Assembly: GCA_021014325.1 (NCBI GenBank)
Contig: CM037474.1
Coordinates: forward strand, 20,640,488 to 20,704,487
Length of the DNA: 64,000 nucleotides
Direction: 5' to 3'
Origin: Plazaster borealis
Taxonomy: Eukaryota > Echinodermata > Asteroidea > Forcipulatida > Labidiasteridae
The position numbers and the translations under genes are program-made. Below the pieces are notes generated by a model. That model was not told the DNA's origin and did not search any database. It was given only the letters and a program-made list of their open reading frames with translations. Every line of letters begins with the position of its first letter. Position 1 is the first letter of the stretch. Positions 46,945 to 58,939 of the stretch are shown one piece after another.

Positions 46945-49352
46945 TGAAGTTATCAGTGCCGTTAACGAAGCACTGGTACCGAAAATTACTCAACAAAATC
47001 GAACAGCTCAGTGAACACGAGCTGGCTTTGCAAATATAAATTCAGTGACCATAACCGCAGATTGAAGTTTTATAAATTAGCCTACTCGTGTACATGTGTT
47101 AATTAACCCTTTTGGTCGTCACGTTTTTTGTTTTGTTTTAATTAACGAAAATAAATAAATAAATTAGTACATATGTTCATTTTTAAATTAAGATTTATCC
47201 AGCCGTGTTGTATAATTTTTTGTTTACAAGGTGAGAAAACCAACCTTATTAAACTGAGTCATCCATAAACGAATATGTACAGGTAACAACTTTCTCTCAG
47301 TATTCTGGAAAAATACTGACACTTTAGAAATGTTGCCCCCGGCGTAAAGAGAAAATGTCACGACGGTCGAGCTCATCAATTTCAAAAGTAGCCAGAGAGT
47401 GTTGCAAATAAATCACAACATAATGTTGCGCGGTGTGTAATGCCATAGGGATCTGTGCCATATTGTAGATCTACCGCTATTTGTCAAACCCTGGCAAGAA
47501 TCAAATCCTTGTCTCCGAAACTATTTGCTTTTCGTGATCGAGAACAGCATGTTTGTCGGAAACCACCACGGGATTATCATATAGCAAAGAGAACTTGAAA
47601 ATAAGCAATTCTTCGATTTTGTGTCTCTTGTTTCGTGACACTTCATTTTTTCCGTTTGCCCCGAAATCATGCCGGAACGGAAATTGCTTGAATAATCTCT
47701 GTGGACGGTTAGAGAAAGGGAACCAGAGAGACGGTTGCGGCGGTAATTTGAGGTAAGCTTCCCCGGTGACAGAAGTCCCTCGGCGGCATTTCAAAGACGG
47801 ACGTCAACATCTTGTGTTTCAGTATAATTGTGATTAAAAAGAGACAATCTGAGGACGTTTGTGTTCTCCATTTGTAAACGAATCAAAAGGGGCATCCAAA
47901 CATGGCACTCTCAGACCACAGCCGCTTTCGTGTGAACGCAGCAATACAAAGACATTAAGGCCAGTACAAACAAAATATTGCTAAAAAGAAAATAAAACAG
48001 GTGCAAAGAAAACTCACATCTGACTAGTTGAACAGTCATGGTTTGGGTGTTTACGGCTATTCTGTAATCCCAAGACACATCGCCAATCTGTAATTGAGTG
48101 TAATAAATGGCGACCGTATAATTATACGCAAAGGTATTTTCGAACGGATTTTGTTTTTCTCGTTATTTCTGTTCTCTTTTACTTTGACCAAAAAAATACG
48201 TCATACGATGTGGACGAGGTGCCTCGGGACTTATGCCCGTGTCTTGCATGGGAAGATACACCGGGCATAATATGAGAACCATTAACGCTATGTGCTGTTT
48301 ACTGGAAAACATGAACTCACATTCGAATTATTTCCAGGTTAGTTTGAGATGTCTGCTGAAAAATAAAATGGCTTTGAAAATTATTTGTCTATCTTTATGA
48401 TGAGAAAATACACTGGAAGCGCTGTTGATCGGGAAATAAATGACACAAAGATAATAAACTATTTATACGAATTGGTGAGTTTGGAGTTGTTTGTCTAGTG
48501 ATAAAATAATTCATATGTGGAATGGAAATTCGATGCAAGGTTGAAAAACGTTTGAAAGTATATGCAGAGTCCTCCCCTCGTATGAATAAATATTTATTTA
48601 TCCAAATAAACACAATAAAATGTGAGTAACATGAAAGTACATCAAGTATAGTTGATGATAAATAAAGGACATGTTGTCAAAAAAGTACTCGTAAAGTGTA
48701 CTGTTTTGTTTTTGGGGGGGTTCAAATAAAATTGACCTACTTGATAGTAATACAGGGCAAAGTAAGGGCACCGGCCTCTTTATTATTTTCGTTCCTTTTC
48801 TTCTTTCTCGGGTAGTCATGAACTAGCTTAACTTCTCATCTCTAGCTTTCTCTCCAAGGTTGGTATACAGTTTCCCTCTGATTGCCATCTTTATTCCATC
48901 TGCCGGTCGAAATAATTCCAGTTCATTCGTCCCCCAAACAAGTGAAATCACATCTTAAACCTTCAGCTTTTAAGCTTTGCCAAAAGAAAAGACATTTAAA
49001 GCCGAATCTAGGGCTGAAAAGTACGCGATGTACGTCATCGAGTTGGGCAATTTATTGCGAGCGGCGGTAAGGCGGGAGACCAGCGGGGCAGATGGGCCGA
49101 GATAATACCGTCAATACCCGTCATTGCCATGACAGCTAAGCAACCTGATCAACTCAATAGATGTATTTGGTTATATGCGAAGATTCTGTCTTGCCTGTGG
49201 ACAAACCGAGCCTATTTAAATTAAATAGCTTTCAGAGAAACAAATAACACGAAGCAGCGCTTGATGTAATTAGTCGAGCTTTTCTTGCACGATAGTTGTT
49301 GAAAGGTAAATGAACTGAAACGCCACTAAGGTCATAGTTTCTTAGAATTGTT
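46945..49352. other. Intergenic or intronic, no gene supported
   Basis: AT-rich with short frames on both strands (47501-47794, 48598-48819, 48882-49070). None has a domain or a credible exon structure. Confidence 0.4.
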
Positions 49353-49560
49353 TTGTTTTGTTTTGGTTTTTTTTTTTTTTTTTGGGGGGGGGGGGGGGTG
49401 TTTGTTTATTTGTTGAGGTGTTTGTTTGTTTGCTGGGGTGTTGGGGTGTTTGTTTGTTTGTTGAGGTGTTTGTTTGTTTGTTGGGGTGATTGTTGTTGTG
49501 TTTTTCTCTTTTCATAGGGTCTTCTTTTTCCCCTCTTTTTTTTGGGGGGGGGGGTTGTGG
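49353..49560 (+). repeat. Simple-sequence block: T run, G run, GTTTGTTTGTTG repeats, second G run
   Basis: Low complexity with homopolymers of 10-18 bases at 49368-49398 and 49543-49553. Base calls here may be unreliable. Confidence 0.85.
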
Positions 49561-50077
49561 GTTGGTGGGCGGACATCATCATTACAATGTATGGGTTTTA
49601 AATGTAATGGGGGTATTTTGTATGGTTTTCCCAATTAAAGAAATATACATTAAATTCCACTCCAAGTCGTGACGGTTTACACCTAAAGATGTGAAGAGTG
49701 TGTGGGATAATGACCCGGCAGTGCATTCACGTGAGCGCTCGTGTTCTCCGCCAGACATGGACGTTACGACTTAATACTGCACCAGCTTGCAGTGAGATAT
49801 TTTTGGACGGGGCCATTACGAAGGACTTGTTCCAGTTATCAGGACATCATCGCTACTAATGGAGTCACTTGTTGAGTACAAGGGTCCTTGTTGCGAGGAG
49901 TAGAGTAGACGAGTGATTTAAGGCTATAAGGACTTTCGATTTTTGTCTTGGCAGCTTGGACGAAGATCAGAGGTTAGCGTGATAATGAGCACCGTTATAT
50001 TTAGAGTCGGGTAGTTGTGTACTGTGACAAAATACAAACAAGGCGGGGACCTCACACTACTTGACGTTACTGTTTAC

Positions 50078-50313
50078 CTCCACTCCCGGATCAGAATTTA
50101 TCCGAAACCGGGTCCCGCAGGGCCTGACCGATTTCTGGGTCAGTATGACACGGAATCTGTGTCAAAATTACCAAGAAATGGGTCAAATTGAGTCAGAATC
50201 CAGGTCAAAATCCGATTTTAGGAACCAGTTTACAGGTCAGCCTGACCCAGAAATGGGTCAGACCTCCCTGGGACCCGGAATCCGGATCAACTTTGACCCG
50301 GTGTATTAAGAGT
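50078..50313. mobile_element. GGGTCAG-rich inverted-repeat element, copy 3
   Basis: CACTCCCGGATCAGAATTTA at the left mirrors TCAACTTTGACCCGGTGT at the right. It shares ATTTCTGGGTCAGTATGACA with copy 1. Confidence 0.7.
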
Positions 50314-50331
50314 GCACAGTGTATGTATTAA

Positions 50332-50944
50332 GCAAATTTCAAAATTTCAATGTAATGGTATTAAAATGTTGCTCTTTAAACATTAGTGACGAACAAATTA
50401 TTGCAATTGCATCTTTTGTCTCTGTGATATGGTGGTTTATAAGTGTCATGTGGAAAACCTGTGTAAATTCAATGTAATGGTATATTAATGTTTCTCTTTA
50501 AACATTTAGGGAACGAACAAATTATTGCAAATAAATATTTTGTCTCTGAGATATGGTAGTTTAAAAATTTCATGTGGAAAACCTGTGGAAATTCAATGTA
50601 ATGGTATTAATGTTTCTCTTTAAACATAAGGGACGAACAAATTATTGCAAATGCATATTTTGTCTGTGTGACATGGTGGTTTAAAAAAATGTCATGTGGA
50701 AAACCTGTGGAAATTCAATGTAATGGTATTAATGTTGCTCTTTAAACATAAGGGACGAACAAATTATTGCAAATGCATATTTTGTCTCTGAGATATGGTA
50801 GTTTAAAAATGTCATGTGGAAAACCTGTGGAAATTCAATGTAATGGTATTAATGTTGCTCTTTTAAACATAAGGGACGAACAAAATATTGCAAATAAATA
50901 TTTTGTCTCTGAGATATGGTAGTTTAAAAATGTCATGTGGAGGA
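50332..50944 (+). repeat. About 122-bp tandem repeat, five copies
   Basis: Each unit contains TTCAATGTAATGGTA, CGAACAAATTATTGCAA (last copy AAAATATT), TTTTGTCTCTGAGATATGGT or variants, and ends ATGTCATGTGG. Copy 1 is the most diverged. Confidence 0.9.
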
Positions 50945-51039
50945 CTTGTGTCCACGGACGGCTTTATTCCATCATCATGACCGAGCTCCGGAGCTTGAGT
51001 TAAAGACAAAAGAACACTAAACTTCAGCCAGTGATTGTT

Positions 51040-51239
51040 ACTCCTTTTTCTTTTACTGCAGTAACGCTTGATTTTTTGGGGGGATAACAAGTGATATATT
51101 TGTCCATAACCGCAGTACTTCGAATTGAAAAGTTTCTCAGAATGCATTCTACAATCCAAAGCTGCTGTACTTCTTACCAAGTAAGTTTTTATTGCCATTA
51201 ATTTTCAGAGTCATTACCAAACGTAAACAGACCCTTTAA
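51040..51239 (-). mobile_element. TTAA-type MITE, subfamily B, half copy
   Basis: Contains CATAACCGCAGTACTTCGAA, GCTGCTGTACTTCTTACCAA and the end CCAAACGTAAACAGACCCTT TTAA-type terminus. The other half is absent left of the ACTGCAGTAACGC centre. Confidence 0.75.
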
Positions 51240-51240
51240 G

Positions 51241-52233
51241 TGGTCTTTTAAGTACATATGAAACTAGCAAATTCATGTAAAATGCTTACATGTCTGAGAA
51301 AGTGTGTGCATGGTAAACGATGATGTTACCGAGACATCCTCTTCGATTGACTATAATTGTCTTACCATGTAGGCCAGCCCTATAGTTCTAACATTAATAA
51401 ACATCCAAGTAAATTCAAATATGAAGTGGTTTGCGTTGCAGGCTCTAGATTACAGATTGGACCGTGGGTTGCGCCTGAGAGCCCGTGAATCTGGGTCAGC
51501 GTTTGTTAGAAATTATAAGAAATTTGTATAAAGCAGTTTTAAAATAATCAAAACGGAACAGTGTAAACGTTAAATATAAGAGGATAAGAGGGTTATGACC
51601 ATTTGCTATATAAATTTCGAGAGTTATAATTTTATGGCCCTTTAAAGTGTATTTAATAGTATTTATTTATTTGTTTATTTTTATTTTTATTTTTTTATTT
51701 GTTGGTTTGGTTTGGTTTATTTTGTATCATATTCTCAAGAACAGAATAACAATGCATATAAATAACAGAAATGATACGAGGATCCAGGTAAAAAGCATAA
51801 GCTTATACAAGACCCGGGACCCAATAATTATAAATTTAGTCATTAAATTAATACATAAACACACCATGCCGAATGTTATCAAGTAAAGCCATTTGGTTGG
51901 GAAGAAAAATAATACTAGTAAAGAGGCAGTGAGGCAGTTTGTTAGACTACTAAATATGCACAACACGTAGAGTTTGGATCCGCATTGGTTTTCTCGCGAG
52001 AAACTATATACAACAAAGTGAGAAGTGTTCTGAGACGGTTAAAACAAAAAAATGTTGAGATGTCTGACAAGACCTCATCACATCAATGCTAGTTGAAAGT
52101 CCTCGCTTAATGTTTGGTGTATGAGAGAGGATGATCCCCACGTAAGTGCCACTGATGCAAGTCACTAAACAAGATACCCGACGATGAGATAAGGTCACCC
52201 ATAAACCTGAATGCAATGTAGTGTGTATACAAA
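51241..52233. other. Intergenic or intronic, no gene seen
   Basis: AT-rich with TTTAT-type simple sequence at 51650-51720. No supported feature. Confidence 0.45.
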
Positions 52234-52235
52234 GA

Positions 52236-52351
52236 GCAGCACCTAATTCCATGATGTAGCATACCACAGAATTCTGCACCCTGTGAAGTTCATAATTCTA
52301 TGAGCCGTAAAGTGCAGAATTCCTCGGTAATCATTGCCATGAAATAGCACC
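52236..52351. mobile_element. Possible diverged GGGCCC-ended hairpin MITE
   Basis: GCACCTAATTCCATGATG at the left mirrors TGCCATGAAATAGCACC at the right, with CAGAATTCTGC and GCAGAATTCCTCGG inside. This matches the family plan with decayed ends. Confidence 0.45.
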
Positions 52352-52827
52352 AGAAGTTCACGACAAACTGAAAATCAGACTGAGGTATATTGAATTATGG
52401 TACACATTTCATGCGAAACTGCAATGCAGTGCTATATGGAGTGAAATGTCACACAGTGGTGATTATTCCAGGGGTCTTTTGTTGGCTTATTAGGCATTCT
52501 GATCACTCGCTGCGGTTTTAAATCGATCTCGGTGACTCGTTTATTTGTTTAAAGACAGCAACGGCTCGTAGCAACAACAGCCAAGTTCTAAATAACAGAT
52601 GTTTTGACAGTATATAGTCGACTTCATTAAATCCACCACAAATTGTGTTGTTTACGGTTTGGATGTGATGTACAGACTACAGATTTATTCTGGTTAATTT
52701 TAAGTAAACCATGGACTGAACATCCACCTACAGCCCTTTCCACACGAAAAGAGCCAATTCACAGGAAATAAAACTGGTTTCCCTTCAAATTTAATATCAA
52801 CATAAGTTATAACAATTATACGAAGAG

Positions 52828-53185
52828 CAGCGCCGAAACTATAGGTAAAATGTTATGGGGATACAAGAGGGTGCACGATTGTTTCCAGGGGCACTTCTGG
52901 CCAAATCAAACTGTACTGTCCGTTTGCTTTTCCTGAAACAAGCCCTCTTTCAGCAATCTTGTTATTTTATTTACTATTTTTTAAGATAATCTATATGGGA
53001 TCTTAAAAACAAATGCATTGTCTGCGTGTAAAATGGAAATTAGTTTGTAAAAGATTGAAATTATCACATTAATTAAAGCTTATAAAATGTAACAATTCAC
53101 TCCGGTAATTTTTAATATCAAAAGTCAAAATTTTAAATGGGATGGGGGCACCCGGGGTGGGTCACACCCCCCAGTTAAGCCACTG
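52828..53185. mobile_element. hAT-like MITE, copy 2, with 8-bp target duplication
   Basis: The left end CAGCGCCGAAACTATAGG and the right end, whose reverse complement starts CAGTGGCTTAACTGG, are related inverted termini. The flanks ACGAAGAG (52820-52827) and ACGTAGAG (53186-53193) match at 7 of 8 bases. CAG-type ends and an 8-bp duplication are hAT hallmarks. Confidence 0.75.
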
Positions 53186-53259
53186 ACGTAGAGAAGGAAT
53201 TGATTTTGAATATTACCAATTTAAGCAAGCATTATGATAATGCTCGGTGTCCAGAAAGG

Positions 53260-53605
53260 GATTTAAAGGCCCTGTACACTATTGGTAAGATCGAAAAACA
53301 CAATGTTCACAGATTCACACATAACTTACATGATTTAAAGTAAGTAATGGTAGAAAGGGTTCCTTAAAATATTTCTGCCTAAAATGCTATCGTTTCTGAG
53401 AAATGAGTAAAGCAATAGTTTTTATCACGCGCGATAATTTGAAAAAAAAACAGAAAACACATAAGGTCTCTTTTCACTATTTTCTCGTGACCTCAATGAC
53501 CAATTGAGCTCAAACTTTCACAGGTTTGTTTGTTCATGCATATGTTGAATCACACAAAATGTGGACACTGATTTTGAGCTGTTACCAAAAGTGTACAATA
53601 CCTTT
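53260..53605 (-). mobile_element. TTAA-type MITE, subfamily A, diverged copy
   Basis: It starts TTTAAAGGCCCTGTACACT and ends AGTGTACAATACCTTTAA. CTCAATGACCAATTGAGCTC and CATGCATATGTTGAATC mark the A-type right half. Confidence 0.85.
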
Positions 53606-53606
53606 A

Positions 53607-55289
53607 ACAAGGGTGATTGAAGAATGATGTATGCATACTGCCTTTAGAGTGAGACACACAATATTGAAAGAGCCTAAACGAAAAGATCCAAACAAGAAAT
53701 CCAGAGACACTTCGAAGCTGATCACAATCTGTGAATAAAATATTGACATTTTTTTTTGCAACGTCTCCGAGGAAAACATAGAAACATTCATCACCAAGTG
53801 TGAACTAATCTCCGGGTAAAAAAAAAAGAAAAAAAGTTTATTCCGATGAGATCAATTCTGCTTTACAGAGCGTCGTCGAGACTAATACTCAGCGGGATGA
53901 TCGTCAAAAGACACGGCTGGGCGACACGAACAGAATCCAATTTCAACGTGTTGTGACTTCAAGGTGTTGGAATATTTCACGACCCCGGGGCTCTATTAAA
54001 ATACAACTTTAGCCTCAATGTGAATGTTGATGAAGTTTTCGAGCGGTAAGGTCTACCTGTCTGCACAAATGAAATGAAACCAGGCAGTGATCGAACGCGG
54101 ACAGTCCTCTCAGCTCATACGAGGACAACATTGATAAGCAATTGCCGTCAGTGACTTCTGATTTTTAAGGTGCGGTGGCTTTAGGTAAACTGCGAAATCC
54201 GATTGTATAGCAAGTTATATCTAAATGCTTTAGATGGGGGTGATGAAACTCTTTAGCGTGGTTTATCTGATTAGTGTGGATAAATTAACTCGTATGACTT
54301 GACAGTTGAGGCGTGAGATCTTAGACTCAAATTCATTTTCAGTCGCCAAGGAACTCCCCAACGATTGAGTTCCTAAAACGGATACATTACTTCGTCTGCA
54401 AATATAGTGCCGTTATCATCTTCGTCGTGTTCCCTGTGTGCAATAGTAATACTGTGTCGTTGCTTCTCGCTTGACTTATGAAGAGGGACCAGACTAGAAT
54501 GCGTGTCAAGTCTTGTTTCCGGTTAACACTAATTTGAACGGAGGAATCAAGATTGCTTCTCATTGTAGGCCTACTTACTAAAAGGCACCAGATTAGTCTG
54601 CGCTTTCAGCCTCGTTTTCAATTATCACCGATTGAATGGAGCAATCAAGACAGATGCACCATGTTAAAGGTCTACACTGTTTGAAGTCCATAGTCAATAA
54701 ACCTACTCGAAGGAAGATTATCTGAGAAGCAGACACAATTGTCACATGCAAGCACTCTGACACCCATCATTATCAATGAGGTTTGGCAGTATGATGGAGA
54801 AGGGCTCTGGACACAACGTAAGCTGCTCTCACAAAACAAGAGAAGGTATGCATTCTACACAGATGAGATTGCGAGACGTCTCTGAATGAAAAGGCATCTT
54901 TACTGTTTCTTAAAATAACAATGCACACTCAAATGAAATATTATAAAGCTTCAGAAATACATTTTATCATTTTCATAATGTATAACTCTTTGACAAGGAA
55001 AGGCCTTGCTAATAGTTAACAGTACTTCCTCAGCAACCGGATCCATTCGGAGCAAATATCTCTTCAAAAAGAGATTAATAACACTGTGTAGTCGTAGGAT
55101 AAACTAACATCTCTTATATTCCATTATTTGACAGGTGCCAGGTTAATCAAAGTCATCGCTCGGCTTTGAGGCCATAAATCAGGTCAGCATTCCCGGGGTC
55201 TCATCTATAGCGGGGAAGGGAAACCCACACTGGCCGTGTAGACATTTGTTGTCACCATTTTGTCATAAAATGGCCTATATGCCTATGCG
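53607..55289. other. Intergenic or intronic, no gene seen
   Basis: No repeat copies of the listed families and no supported exon. The minus-strand frame 53582-53797 overlaps the MITE end. Confidence 0.45.
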
Positions 55290-55800
55290 ATAGACTGTGC
55301 AAGTCTCGCGCATATCGAAAACGAGAAGAAGAAAAAAAAATCGAACGAAGATTATATTGTTCTATGAAATCAAATCTTCTATTTAAAACTATATTTATAC
55401 AAAATTCTTGAAAATAAAAATACCCATATAAATAAATATTTGTATAATAATTTTTTTCTTCTTCAAATTAACATTGAAACAAAATTAAAACTTGGGACGA
55501 GGACCGCATTTGCCAATCACGCCCGAATGAGTGCGTCTATTACAGAGGTTTAATGACAATATGACTGTCAGTTTGGCAACATTCTTAATTTTTTATAAGT
55601 AACCGGAAACGGAGGTCAAGTCTTATTCTCAGGTTTTCATCGTTATTTTGTTGAGTTGATTTTACTTTATATATTTTGTTAATCACTACGTTTAAACTAA
55701 AACAATTGACAAACAAAATCCCGCCCACATAAAACTCCAAATGGTTGGGACCACAATGGTCCCGGAAGTTCAAGTATGCGCGAGACTTTTACAGTGTATA
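55290..55800. repeat. Dispersed repeat with TCTCGCGCATA inverted ends (partner of 26155-26575)
   Basis: The left TGCAAGTCTCGCGCATAT is mirrored by TATGCGCGAGACTTTTACA at 55776-55794. The first 360 bases match 26155-26575 in reverse complement. The ends suggest a DNA transposon remnant of about 500 bp. Confidence 0.55.
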
Positions 55801-56039
55801 ACAACCAGGAATCTTTCTTCTCATATTGCTATAATATGGACACTTTAATGCATGTATGCACTATGTACTGACGTAGGTGAATGTATCATCCCATAGGAAT
55901 CCGGGCAATCTCCGCACCCAGGGATACTTTAACACCACGCTGGGCAACATTCATTCTCATACAAATATTGGTTTATTGTGATTATGAACTGCACATTGAA
56001 CAGTTTTATTCATAGCATTTTGAAAAGTGGTTAGCGAGC

Positions 56040-56360
56040 GATAATACTACTATAATAATATAATAACATTACTTAATTTGTATAGCACCATCTATGGCTA
56101 AACATAATCAGAGACGCTGGAAAAAAACCCAGAAAATTAAGAAAGCGTATTTCAAGATGGGTAGATAACCAAGGCAGGGGATGTAATAAATTGAGCACAT
56201 TAAGAAGAACCAAGTGGATAAACAGAAATATAGAGTCAGTCATAAGCGATGTCGAACAAATGTGTTTTAAGCATGCTTTTGAAAATGTCCATGCGGAGAT
56301 TTTGAAGCTGGGATATATTATTGGTAAAGAGTACAAGAGTTTGATTCGAACCGGCAATCT
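56040..56360 (-). mobile_element. 3' end of a second CR1/L2-like LINE
   Basis: On the minus strand one frame reads LQNLRMDIFKSMLKTHLFDIA, the usual C-terminus of these polymerases, near 56239-56303. A short 3' region and an (ATT)n-like tail at 56045-56080 follow. It is frame-broken outside that motif. Confidence 0.6.
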
Positions 56361-57514
56361 CCATTTTGCTTGCTGTCCTATTGTTCACATCCAGCCTCGG
56401 TCAAATCAAATGAATAATCTGACCCACTAACAAACTGCAAAAGGTTGTGCAAGCGCACATAATACGACAATACGTTAGCAAGTGGCAAATGTGACTTAGT
56501 ATTGCAAAGCTATATACATGTAAAACTGCATATTGAAGCAAGTTAACATAAAATGAAAAATTTACAGCCAAACCTTTAAAATTCTAATCTCGACAAACAA
56601 GTATAACTTATTTCTTCTCAATCCGGTCCCGTCCTTATCTTTTCATAAGAATCACTCAGTGTTGGTGATGAGGTGTGAAACTGATACCCAAATGAACCAT
56701 AAAGAACTTTCTTACAGTAACGGAGATACCGATGAGCTAATTTGGAGATACCAAGAAAAACAGTCCTTGAACTCTCTCCCTTGACGACCAAGCCACTCTC
56801 GAGAAATGCTTAGCAACCAAGGAACTGATCACACGCCTTAAAATCAAATCCTTTATCAACACAATGACTTCACAGAGTTAGTCTTCCATGCAGCCGTAAT
56901 TTAGTCTGTTGTTTGGTTAGTCTAATTATTTTCGCTTCACATGTACCGATGTGGATACGTTATGACGCCTGGTCTAAATCTCAAGTGGGATACTGTTATG
57001 AGGTAATGTAAGGGGAGACAACACGGCAAATAAAAACCAGCAAAGTGAACAGTCTTAACTTAAGACTATGGAAACCGAATGTCTGGTTTTTAAATTCATG
57101 GATAACTCATTAATGCTCATAACATCAGACTAAAAAAAACATTTTAATATTTATTTTTAAGCCTGACTTCGAGTCAGTATTTGCTGCCAATATGTGTCTG
57201 CTGGGAATTATTATGTTGTTGTTTGTGACCATGATGTGCATTTCATTTGTTCATAAATGTATCTTCCATTGTAGTCTCTACTGTCGCTTTGCCTGTCTAT
57301 TTTTACATGTTAAATTTGTCTTTGTTGAAGTATTGTTATCCATTTCTAAAGAAATATACCGCTATCAGCTGGTGATTTGTTTCTCTGGTCTTCTGTTTAT
57401 TTGGGCTAAAATGAAAAGAAATGTTAATTTATTTAAGAAGAGCTATTAAATGACATTGGTTAATGTACTAGACTAGGCAAACACAAGTCAAAACTATTGG
57501 TTGTCATCAACTAT
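56361..57514. other. Intergenic or intronic, no gene seen
   Basis: AT-rich. The frame 57192-57449 is a hydrophobic 85-residue reading with no family resemblance that I can see. Confidence 0.45.
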
Positions 57515-57665
57515 GTTCTATAGTGTTAGATATCCGCTCTAAAATGGCGGGGGTCGTGGATTGGAGTCCCAACTGAGTAAACATCCCGTGGATTATTTTT
57601 CCACAGAACTCGGGAAAGCACTGAATATACAATACTTATCTCACTTCGGTGTATGGTTAAAACAA
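57515..57665 (+). repeat. SINE family 1, diverged plus-strand copy
   Basis: A degraded tRNA-like head with GGTCGTGGATTGGAGTCCC (B box region) is followed by GGAAAGCACTGAATATACAA and CGGTGTATGGTTAAAAC, the family 1 tail. Confidence 0.6.
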
Positions 57666-57770
57666 AACAATATTTGTTATCCCCGATGTAACTATTACAA
57701 TAATTGAACTATTATTTATCTAGTTGAAGCTAGCATTGAAGCTAGAGTAGTGGCACGCTTAAGATCAGGT

Positions 57771-58473
57771 TTGAGCTCTGTGAAGCTCAAGTTGCCAGTA
57801 AATGAAGTTCAAGTTGCACCTTAGTGAAGCTCAAGTAATAGCTCAGTGATACTCAAGTTGTAGCTCAGTGAAGCTCAATATGTAACTCAGTGAAGCTCAA
57901 GTTGTAGCCCAGTGAAGCTCAAGTTGCCAATTAGTGAAGCTCAAGTTGTAGCTCAGTGAAGCTCAATATGTAACTCAGTGAAGCTCAAGTTGTAGCTCAG
58001 TGAAGCTCAAGTTGCCGATCAGTGAAGCTCAAGTTGCCGATCAGTGAAGCTCAAGTTGTAACTCAGTGAAGCTCGAGCTGTAGCTCAGTGAAGCTCGAGC
58101 TGTAGCTCAGTAAAGCACAAGTTGCCATTCAGTGAAGCTCAAGTTGTAGCTCAGTGAAGCTCAAATTGTAATTCAGTAAAGCTCTAATTGTAGCTCAGTG
58201 AAGCTCAAGTTGTAAGTCAGTGAAGCTAAAGTTGTAGCTCAGTGAAGTTCAAGTTGTAATTCAGTAAAGCTCTAATTGTAGCTCAGTGAAGCTCAAGTTG
58301 TAAGTCAGTGAAGCTAAAGTTGTAGCTCAGTGAAGTTCAAGTTGTAATTCAGTTAATGCTTAAGTAGCCCAGTGAAGCTTGATCTATAACTTAGTTAAGC
58401 TCAAGTTGTAGCTCAAACTTAGTGAAGCTGAAGTTGTACCTTGAAGCTTAAGGTTTACTCAGTGAAGCTCAAT
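57771..58473 (+). repeat. 22-bp minisatellite, about 30 copies
   Basis: The unit is CAGTGAAGCTCAAGTTGTAG plus CT, with variants (GCCGAT, AATT, GAGCTG). The edges are more diverged than the middle. Confidence 0.9.
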
Positions 58474-58939
58474 AGTGATGTTGAAGGACGTGATTCACAA
58501 GAGCAGCCGCAAATTGTATACAGTCAACATTGACAACACCACGTACTCTCCTAAAAGTCTATATTTGAGAACAGATCTATTCAAGCTTGCACGTACACTA
58601 AACTACAGGCAGGCGCTGAGTTCATGGGAAGTCAACACTTTCAAGATGTGTCCCTTGAGTTTGCTCAAACAAACGTGGTGGGAAATTACGGCTGAATGTG
58701 ATTGCTAAAGGTGTCTGTCGCGTGGTCTTCAAATACCACAGAAAGCCTAAATTGAGCATAAAGTGGCTCTGTGGATATTGTCAACACAAACTAAGTGCTA
58801 ATGTGGTCGTATGTTTTGAACTGACGTAGACCACAAGGTGAGAATGTTTTTCACATCTAGGTTTTGCATGCTGTACCTTATTGAGCTCCATAGGCATTAT
58901 TTGGAACTGTGTGCTTTTGACATCGGACTTCAATATTAC
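58474..58939. other. Unique spacer between two minisatellites
   Basis: It contains a 77-codon plus-strand frame (58475-58708) that starts right at the end of the 22-bp array. I see no domain and no clear splice pattern, so I do not call a gene. Confidence 0.4.

Noticed and set aside
47501..47794. 97-codon minus-strand frame
   Set aside because: Some charged residues give it a protein-like look, but there is no family match, no splice signals I trust and an opposing frame of similar length.
58475..58708. 77-codon plus-strand frame between two minisatellites
   Set aside because: It starts at the edge of the array, lacks a domain and has no companion exon.
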